64,000 nucleotides of DNA, taken from assembly GCF_030272615.1 (NCBI RefSeq), contig NC_081415.1, positions 504,881,373-504,945,372 of the forward strand, written 5' to 3'. Source of the stretch: Cryptomeria japonica (Eukaryota; Streptophyta; Pinopsida; Cupressales; Cupressaceae). The notes under the pieces were generated by a model. The model was not told the DNA's origin. It made no database searches and saw only the letters and a list, made by a program, of their open reading frames with translations. The stretch's first letter is position 1. Each line of letters starts with the position of its first letter. Of this stretch, positions 56,570 to 64,000 are shown piece after piece. The translations under genes and the position numbers were made by a program.

Positions 56570-57268
56570 TTATGACTTAGATTGCTTCTTCTTCTTGTTG
56601 GAATCTTTGCCTTGACTTCCTTGATTCCCTTGATTAGCCACCAAAGCCTTGGACTTTGAAGACTTGAGAAGCCCCATGTTCAACAACTTAGATTGTTCCA
56701 ATATCAACATTTCTGTGAAAGCATCAAATGAAGGCATAACATAGGAACTCCCCACTGTCAAACGATGAGTTTGGAAGCTAGACACAAATGCTGCATATTC
56801 TGGTGCAAGCTTGTCCAACAAGCTGAATATCAACTGAGCATCCTTTTTGTCAATTCCACAATCCTTAAGCTTTGCTCTTAGCTCATTTGCTTTGGTGACA
56901 TAATCTTGGATTGAATCAAAACTCTTGGGATCCAAGTTGGTGAGCTCATTGTCAATCTTATAACCTCCGATTTCATCAACTTGACCATACAATTTCTGAA
57001 ACATATCCCAAGCATCTTTGAATGTAGTACACTTTTCAATATAAAAGATGAGGTCATCTGATACATACTTGCACAAAGTTCCAAGAGCCATGCAATTCTT
57101 AGTGAGCCATTCTAATTGAGCATTAAGATCAGCCTTAGGATCAGGTGGTGCTGCTATTGTTCCATCTATGTAATGCATGAGACCTTTTTCCATTAATTTG
57201 CTCCATACTTTAATTTTCAATGATGCATAATTATGTGGAGTTAAAGGTGGAAATTTATGAGGACTCAT
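56570..57268 (-). CDS. E3 Copia gag
   Basis: About 232 codons from the Met of MSPHKFPPLTPHNYASLKIK; an earlier in-frame Met at 57334 adds 22 hydrophobic residues that other gags of this type lack, so 57268 is the better start. Blocks: LTKNCMALGTLCKYVSDDLI, FDSIQDYVTKANELRAKLKD, LLDKLAPEYAAFVSSF, then a Lys/Ser/Gln-rich tail. It is the capsid of the element and the most complete gag in the window. The frame ends at a TAA where a CAA would continue into the knuckle. Confidence 0.92.
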   Translation of the reverse strand: MSPHKFPPLTPHNYASLKIKVWSKLMEKGLMHYIDGTIAAPPDPKADLNAQLEWLTKNCMALGTLCKYVSDDLIFYIEKCTTFKDAWDMFQKLYGQVDEIGGYKIDNELTNLDPKSFDSIQDYVTKANELRAKLKDCGIDKKDAQLIFSLLDKLAPEYAAFVSSFQTHRLTVGSSYVMPSFDAFTEMLILEQSKLLNMGLLKSSKSKALVANQGNQGSQGKDSNKKKKQSKS

Positions 57269-57334
57269 TGCAACAAAAATGAAAGAGCACAAGGAAAGAG
57301 AGGCACAATCACACAAGACACCCCCCAAATTCAC

Positions 57335-58002
57335 TCAATCAAAGAACCCCCCAAAAGTGACGATTTGGCACTTTATACTTAGTGCGTGTACAATGGGCCA
57401 CTTGCAAAAAATGGCAAAGTGGACTTTTGATTTCAACTTTACAATTGTCTCAATAAGGCCAAAAGAGACTCAAACTAATAGTGCAAGAAATCTAAACTAA
57501 GATCCAAGCAAATTTACAAATACCAAATAGGCCAAATAAGACCAATATCTAAAAGTACAACTTCTACTCAAAATCTCTGAAATCTGATCATAGATTATGA
57601 AAGTAGACCAAAAAACCAAACTGCTCAATGGAGAGGGGTCTAAAAATTTCCAAAGAAAATGCTGACTAGGCACTAACTGGGTGCTGCTGACTGGGCGTTG
57701 ACTGTGCGTTGCTAAATGGGCAGAAGGTACAAATCCCAATTTTTTTAATTTTTTGTTTTGAAAAAAATCCAAAAATTCCGTACCGTACGGCCCGAATTGG
57801 GCAAAAAATTTCCTCCACACCCAAAAATCGATTTTCGTCAAAATAGGTTGAATTTATACTCGATTTTTATGGAAATGGCTTCCCGGACGCAATGGTGAGG
57901 ATGAAAATGCTCTAAGATGCCTCCAAAAAATGCAATCCCTCAGATCTAAAAAATAGAAGCCTTCCACGATGTCTCCAAAAACCAATCAATGAAGACCCAA
58001 TG
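57335..58002 (-). other. E3 leader
   Basis: About 670 bp between primer site and gag, without coding content. Confidence 0.6.
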
Positions 58003-58014
58003 GTTCTGATACCA
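58003..58014 (-). other. E3 primer binding site
   Basis: Minus-strand TGGTATCAGAAC, directly beside the 5' LTR; initiator-tRNA-Met type with one change near its end. Confidence 0.93.
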
Positions 58015-58465
58015 TGTGAGATTTTGCCAAGATCAAGGGCACAATGAAAAGTATAAAAATAGAGACAAAAGAATGACAACAACAAACTGTATTCTCATCA
58101 ATATGAAAATGATCAACTAGATTAACTAATACAATGAATATAGGCCTTCTTATATAGGCAAGGCCATATGGATGTACGGGCACACAATCATGACATGTGG
58201 CTCAATGAGAAACAAGGGTAGGTAAGAAATACTAGAGGTAGGTACGATAAATAATATAATATTCCACAAGAGGTGGATGACCCACCGAATGTGGAGTGTA
58301 ACAACAAAACAAGACCACAAAAGGTGGAATTTCTCCTACAAGTTCTATCCCTATGTGCACACTTCCCTAAGTGTCTCAAATCCAAACTACGAAGAAATGC
58401 ATTATCCTAAGTTAACTTAAGTAAAGTGTAATAATATCCATAATGAATATTTATTTACACCAACA
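58015..58465 (-). repeat. 5' LTR of E3
   Basis: 451 bp, partner of 52503-52952. On the minus strand TTATATAAGAAGGCC at about 58140-58155 is a likely TATA region, giving leftward transcription into gag. Confidence 0.95.
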
Positions 58466-59688
58466 TAAATGATCATTTAACGTCTCAACGTGCTCACAAT
58501 TATTAGATCCAACTCAAATATAAGGTCTTTCCCCCTATTATATAATACAAAGGAAAAAGTGAGTGCAATGGTTGTATATTGAATCTTTTTTTTTGTGCAA
58601 CCATTTGACATCACATGATTTGTTGTTTTGAATGTGAATTGTTCTAAATTTATTTCATATAATTATTACTAACAATTGTCAACACTAAAAACTTTAAAGT
58701 CACAAGTAATAATGATATTGTATTAAAATAAATGATCTTTTAATATCTCAACATACTCACAATTATTAGATCCAACTCAAATATTAGATCCTCAACCCTA
58801 TAAAAAAAAGTCGACAAACAAATCTACCTTCACATGTGACAATTCAAACAACTCAATTTTTTATAGCAACTTATTTGGCAATGTAGCTCCTTAACCCAAT
58901 GATTCAATTCCAAATCATCAAACACAATGTGAGGTCAACATGATTCTATCAAGGTGTATAAAATACAAAGGAAAAAGTAAGTGCAATAGCTGTATATTAA
59001 ATCTTTTTTCTTTTTTGGTGCACCCATTTGATATCACATAATTTGTTGTTTTGAATGTGACTTGTTCTACTAAATTCATTTCATATACTTATTACTAACA
59101 ATTGTCAACACTAAAAATTTTAAACTCACAACTAATAATGATATAGTATTAAAATAAAAGATCATTTCATATCTCAACGTACTCACAATTATTGCATCCA
59201 ACTCATATATTAGGTCCTTTCTCCTATTATAAAACATAAAGAAAAAAGTGAGAGCAATAGTTGTATATTAAATCTTTTTTTTTTGGTGTACCTATTTGAC
59301 GTCACACAATTTTTTGTGTTCTAAATGCTACTTGTTCTACTAAATTCATTTCATATACTTATTACTAACAATTGTCAACACTAAAAACTTTAGAGTCACA
59401 ACTAATAATGATATAGCATTAAAATACACAATCTTTTAATATCTCAATGTACTTAAAATTATTAGATTGAGCCCAAATATTAGATCTTCTCCCCTATAAA
59501 CAAAAGTTGAGAAACAAAACTACCTTCACATGTGACAATTCAATTGACTCATTTTTTTATAGCAACTTATTTGACAATATAACTCCTTAACCCAAAGGTT
59601 TCAAGTCCAAATCATCAAACTAAATGTGAGGTCAACGTGCTTTTATCAAGGGTGCCATAAAATATAAAGAAAAATGTGGGTGCAATAG

Positions 59689-60186
59689 GGGAAGAGCGCC
59701 AATTAATGTTCATGTTCCAATAACCGTTCACTCTTTGCACACCTAAGCCCCCAATTACTAACTTAAAAAAAAAACTAAAAAATAAATAACTAAAAGCCCT
59801 TTAATAAATTTCACATGTACCAATAGTTGCTCATTTTTTAGCATTTTTGGATCATAATTGGCCCATTTGTGCACCTTTACTGGTACCCATAGCGCACGAC
59901 TACTAGGGCATTTGTGCATAACCAATGGCAATTTTAAGTTCATGGTTATTGGGGCATCTTTAGGTAGGTATTGGGCGACACTTTGAAATGTGTACTTTTT
60001 TACCCTTGCATGTATAACAGATCTCGTAGCATGCATTGTTACTACCCAGAAGCCAAAACAGTAGCTATAAGCAGTTAAGTCGTATGCAGAGACAACAACA
60101 AAAAAAATCGTCAAAATCCGATATACTCTTTAGAATTTGTGGGTGTGTGAAGTAAGCTATAATAGTTACTTGTATGCTTCTCCTAG
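59689..60186. mobile_element. ~498-bp insertion in the tandem array
   Basis: It interrupts the array motif GCAATAG|TTGTATATT. The ends are TAGGGGAAG and, reversed, TAGGAGAAG, 8 of 9 matching, with TAG possibly duplicated, which would fit a short DNA transposon or MITE. It contains a 118-codon minus frame (59758-60114) whose translation I do not recognise. GGGCATTTGTGCATAACC and GGGGCATCTTTAGG are loosely repeated inside. Confidence 0.5.
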
Positions 60187-61035
60187 TTGAATATTAAATC
60201 TTTTTTTTTTTCAATGCACCTATTTGACATCACACAATTTATTGTATTTTTATATGACTTGTTTTACTAAATTTATTTCATATAAAGATTACTAACAATT
60301 GTTAACACTACAAACTTTATAGCCAAAACTAATAATGATATAGCATTAAAATAAGAGTTCATTTAATACCTCAACATACTCGCAATTTTTTAATCCAACT
60401 CAAATATTAGGTCATTTCCCCTATATTATAAATACAAAGAAAAAAATGAGTGAAATAGTTGTATATTAAATCTTTCTCTTTTTTCGGTGCACCTATTTGA
60501 CATCGCACAATTTATTGTATGTTATATGACTTGTTCTACTAAATTTATTTCATATAATGATTACTAACAATTGCCAACACTACAAACTTTAAAGCCACAA
60601 CTAATAATGATATAGCATTAAAATAAATGATCTATTCATATTTCAAATATTCTATAAACAATAGTCCAGAAGCAAATCTACCTTCACATGGGACAATTCA
60701 AATGACTCATTTTTTTATAGCAACTCATTTTCCAACATGACTCCTTACCCAAAGGTTTCAAATCGAAATCATCAAACACAACGCGAAGTCAACATGCTTT
60801 TATGGAGGTGTCGTAAAATACAAATAAAAAATTCAATACAATAGTTATATATCAAATCTTGTTTTTTTGTACGCCCATTTGACATCTCATAATTTATTGT
60901 TTTGAATGTGACTTAATTCTACTAAATTTATTTCATGTACTGCTAACAATTGTCAACCCTAAGAACTTTAAAATCACAACTAATAATGATCTAACATTAA
61001 AATAAACTGTCATTTAATATCTCAACGTACCTCCC

Positions 61036-61199
61036 TTATAAACAAAAGCCCTAATGAACCAATATATCTTCACAAAAGAATACACCAATTATAGTATATA
61101 ATTAAATCCCCTCCCTTATGAACAAAGGCAAGCGAATGAACAAATCTATCCATTTATACTGCACTGAAGACATTCTCTAAAAATAGAATAAACGACAGA
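61036..61199. other. Array edge
   Basis: The tandem units fade out; two CTCCCTTATAAACAAAAGC/ CTCCCTTATGAACAAAGGC copies at about 61030 and 61110 may be the last trace. Confidence 0.5.
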
Positions 61200-62170
61200 A
61201 AACATGCAACTAGCCCTAATTCATTCAACCCTGCCCCATTTTACTTGTGGCGGTTAATACAGTGGACAAAAATGGGCGATTCCAGTATCCAATGTAAAGG
61301 AAAACCAGGGGCATTTATTATTAAATCAATAAAAGAAATGGTTGGAATCTGGCACCGCTAGCAGGATGTCAGTAACGCCATTATTAAAACACAGAAAGCC
61401 GGCGCTGCACTGGACTGAACTGACTGAACATTCATTGCAGTTTAACAAATAGCCTTATATGCCCTCCATTTGTTTTTCTTTCAATTTTCCTCTTCTGTGT
61501 TGACAAAACCCCGAAATTGACATATACGGCAGCGCAATTTCTGCTCAACGCCACCAGACAATCCAAAAATCAAACATTTTCGCCGGCGATGGCCACGCGG
61601 TGGGTCCCATGCTCGCCCCTTATCATGGGACTGCCCGAATTTGAGGAACTGTCCGGGATTTTTATTTTCTGTCCACGTCAACTTTCTCTTGCCACCTGGC
61701 GTTGAATCCTAAGTTTGCTTCTGCAGTCTGTCTTATGTGGCTCGCGCGGTTTAGAGTGTGGTTTTCTGTCTTATTTGAGTGCAGAATCCGAATGGCCACT
61801 TCGAATGATTTTGCCACTTGGCAGGAGGGAGAGAGACTTCGGGGGCAAGCAAAGGAAAAAATGAAGCTCGGCCGGTGGTGGGCCAAATCATTGGCCGTCA
61901 TTAATTACTGGGGTGTGACGTGTTAAAACGGCCTGACTTTAATTTATTTGCGGGTATCACAACGGCTTTTGGGTATCTGAAAGGACAAACTTTAAGGCTG
62001 ATGTGGGCCCGCCATCGCAAAACCGTGCCCATCACGACGGAATTGAGTGCATTGTAAGCAACGAATATTCCCTTCTGATTCTCATGGCCCTCGAGCAGTT
62101 ATGAGTGGACATCTATCTCTGTTAAAGATTGCCCTCCATGGCAGGCAAATGTAAGAGGGAAAAGTGCATT
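61200..62170. promoter_or_regulatory. GC-richer, apparently non-repetitive stretch with promoter-like motifs
   Basis: Base composition rises sharply and no repeat or retroelement text is visible. Candidate plant cis elements: CCACGTCA (61675), GTGACGTGTT (61914), CCACCTGG and CCACTTGG E-box-like words (61695, 61814), and CTTATATGCC (61453). Short frames exist on both strands, the best being MATSNDFATWQEGERLRGQA near 61793 on plus, but none is recognisable. It may be the upstream region or first exon of a host gene lying outside or degraded; low confidence. Confidence 0.35.
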
Positions 62171-63862
62171 ATTTCCATTTTGCTAGAATTTACTGGTTGT
62201 TTTAGGTAGAAGAAAGAAAGAAAGAATGAATTTTAACATTCATCAACAATAGGTATATTCTGGTATATGATTTTAAAGTAAAATTTAGATCTTTTTTTTA
62301 AATTTATTTGTTGATTCTTGTATAAAAAAATTTAAATTATGTATTTAAGATGTGTATAAAAGAATAGTATTTGTGGATTATTTTCATTTGAATCATTAGG
62401 ATAAGTCTTATGTATCTATTTAACAAAAGCATCCCTCAACAATCACATTTTTGTTAACAATAATGTTTTGCATCGATCAGATTACCTACATCAACCTTTG
62501 TATTGAAACAAATAGCAAACCCTTAGTTAATGTACTAGGCATCTCATTGTATATCAAAGTCTTGAGCACTTAGTCTTACAATAGTCAAATGCATTTTCTA
62601 CTTGTATGTCTCAAACTTCTTGTAAAATCATTGAATCAATTAATAGGGGTTAACTAAAGTGAAAAGTGGGAAGCTAGTCACCCTCCTTTGATAATATATT
62701 AGCAAGTTCACATTGTATTCGACACCACCAAGTCTTCTCCTTACAAGTGTTTATACAAGTAAATCTTTTTAACAAATACTAAAGTTTTTTGGGACTTGTG
62801 TTCAAAACTTGAAGAAGTTTAGAACCACAAATATCAAGTTAGAACTATAGGTTTGGTTTGACCCAAGTTTGCACATAGTCATAAATCTCACAAAGCATAA
62901 TCATCTTAGTTTGTTAATCTCAAAGCTAGTTTTACAAATTAAGTAATAGTCCTTTAACATAGTCTTTTTAGTCTTTTCTTTGACTTCGAGGTACACATGC
63001 ATTTTAGTTGTTTTGCATTTTTCTAAACCCCAACTCTCTTATCTAAAGTAAGTTGGATATTATTTCTTATTCTCATTTATTTAACCTAGATATTTAGGTA
63101 AGGTTATTTTATTCCCTTACATAAAATGGAAAACCATACATTTCCTACACCCTTAAGGTATCATCCTCGTACATTATTATAGCTAACCTATCATCTATAA
63201 TTGCTCATATCTTTCATTTTAAATCTAATTAACATTAACAATGATTAGGGTTCAGACTTTTTAGGACTTGATATCTCTTTGATACACATATTCTCACCAT
63301 TTTAGATTACACGTGATGCTAACAAACAAAGTTATCATAAGAAAAAATAGCACAAGTATGAAATGAATGATAGAGCATCATTCAATATGTTCTTTTAAAA
63401 TATGCATCACAATTTGCATCTTTGTACCACACTTTTGTTCCTAGAGAAACACTTTGTGGACTCACACCATTCTTTATGCAATATAGCATGGATAGTCCCA
63501 AGGGTTATAGATTTTAGTGACATCTCTTGAGAAAAATAAGATAGACACACTTGATGGCAATAAATTCATTGCTTCAGTTTCTTCACTTATCTTTTTAATT
63601 ACATAATATGTATATTATTTTTATGTATTGTTCGGTTTTTAAGCTTTTCACTTGCCCTTGTCCTTGGGAGTTAAGGTTGTTTGTTTTTCAGGTTACATGT
63701 ACCATGATTGCTCATATAAATATGCAAAAGTAAGAGCATATTCTTTCTTCCATCTTCATTCACAATTATCACACACAAGCAAGTAACTCAAGTATGCATT
63801 TATATTTTTCTTTAAAAACTCCATGATTAGTTTATCATGCTTATGTTTATTTATAAACAACT
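62171..63862. other. AT-rich stretch, no gene seen
   Basis: No recognisable coding sequence, LTR pair or tandem repeat. Confidence 0.6.
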
Positions 63863-63961
63863 AATACCATGTTGTCATGCTTAGCTTTTATAACTAACAC
63901 CATGTTATCATGCTTGGTTTTTATAATTAATACCATGTTATGATGCTTAGTTTTTATCTAA
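63863..63961. repeat. Three 33-bp tandem units
   Basis: Units begin AAYACCATGTTRTSATGCTT at 63863, 63896 and 63929, each followed by a TTTTTAT run. A degenerate fourth copy may precede at about 63825 (TTTATCATGCTTATG). Confidence 0.85.
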
Positions 63962-64000
63962 TATTTCTCTCTCCTTGAGTTGTGTATCCCACTTCATGAA

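Larger units (their letters stand above)
52503..58465 (-). mobile_element. E3: nearly complete Copia element, 5.96 kb
   Basis: LTRs 52503-52952 and 58015-58465, flanked by a perfect TAAAT duplication (52498-52502 and 58466-58470), inserted in the tandem array. Primer site touching the 5' LTR, purine tract 52953-52961 touching the 3' LTR. Gag, knuckle, protease, integrase, RT and RNase H are all present on the minus strand in order. By eye the LTRs differ at 11 positions plus one indel in 450 bp (~2.4%), the lowest in the window. Coding is stopped by 11 in-frame TAG/TAA and one frameshift. Gag is of the same lineage as E5 and the plus-strand element. Confidence 0.96.
49590..61035. repeat. Mosaic tandem array, ~424- and ~272-bp units, with insertions
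   Basis: The phrase GTGAGTGCAATAGTTGTATA (with variants) marks each unit: 49727, 50153, 50579, 50852, 58559, 58977, 59248, 59676, 60446 and about 60832. Net of insertions the spacings are 426, 426, 273, ~272, 418, 271, 428, ~272 and ~386. Long units contain an extra ~152-bp block (CTTCACATGTGACA through TTTTATCAAGG) that short units lack. Shared words in all units are ATTACTAACAATTGTCAACA and TTTGACATCACA. The array is cut by inserts at about 50954-52415, 52503-58465 and 59689-60186. Confidence 0.9.

Noticed and set aside
61702-61926. Host protein-coding exon
   Set aside because: No recognisable domain, no clear splice or codon signal; kept only as part of the promoter-like region.
1-64000. 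CRISPR arrays, bacterial operons, phage modules
   Set aside because: No such repeats or genes; the tandem repeats seen are eukaryotic satellite-like.

Overview
The window is plant nuclear DNA of the kind found in very large, transposon-filled genomes. It is AT-rich, holds no complete host gene that I can recognise, and most of it belongs to LTR retrotransposons. Initiator-tRNA-Met-type primer sites (TGGTATCAGAGC and variants), Copia and chromovirus polyproteins and an L1-type RNase H all point to a seed plant. A gymnosperm is my inference from the density and decay of the elements; no marker gene proves it.

Layout. (1) 1-14977: an old minus-strand Copia gag/pol (called E1), fused at its left to another gag remnant (E0). 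E0 is split by a 1000-bp solo LTR (401-1400). E1 gag is split by two full-length elements landing 18 bp apart: a gag-only plus-strand Copia (3214-7415) and a minus-strand Copia (E2, 7434-14491). (2) 14978-18760: LTR-like sequence of E1 with a nested E2-like LTR. (3) 18700-29475: a three-level nest. A minus-strand Copia gag (E5) is split by a plus-oriented solo LTR with a perfect CATAT duplication, and that LTR is split by an 8.3-kb chromovirus (19939-28198) carrying a 460-bp internal tandem duplication. (4) 29476-37540: AT-rich DNA with two perfect or near-perfect palindromes and a GC-rich patch of five regularly spaced 18-nt hairpin units. (5) 37540-40247: an L1-type RNase H remnant and a broken, unrecognised gene. 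(6) 40870-48677: a Ty3/gypsy-like element coding only gag, protease and a long proline-rich/basic tail, with no RT or integrase. (7) 49590-61035: a satellite-like array mixing ~424-bp and ~272-bp units, interrupted by an LTR-like insert, a nearly complete Copia element (E3, 52503-58465) and a ~498-bp insert. (8) 61200-62170: a more GC-rich, apparently non-repetitive stretch with promoter-like motifs, followed by featureless AT-rich DNA to the end.

The elements do not form a pathway; they form a stratigraphy. Nesting order and hand-compared LTR divergence agree: E3 (~2.4%) and the gag-only gypsy (~3% in the part compared) are youngest, the plus-strand Copia (~7%), the chromovirus (~9%) and E2 (~9%) are older, and the gags they interrupt are older still. 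Premature stops in E3 are all at CAG or CAA positions, as expected of cytosine-methylation decay. Percentages come from reading alignments by eye over the spans stated and should be recomputed.
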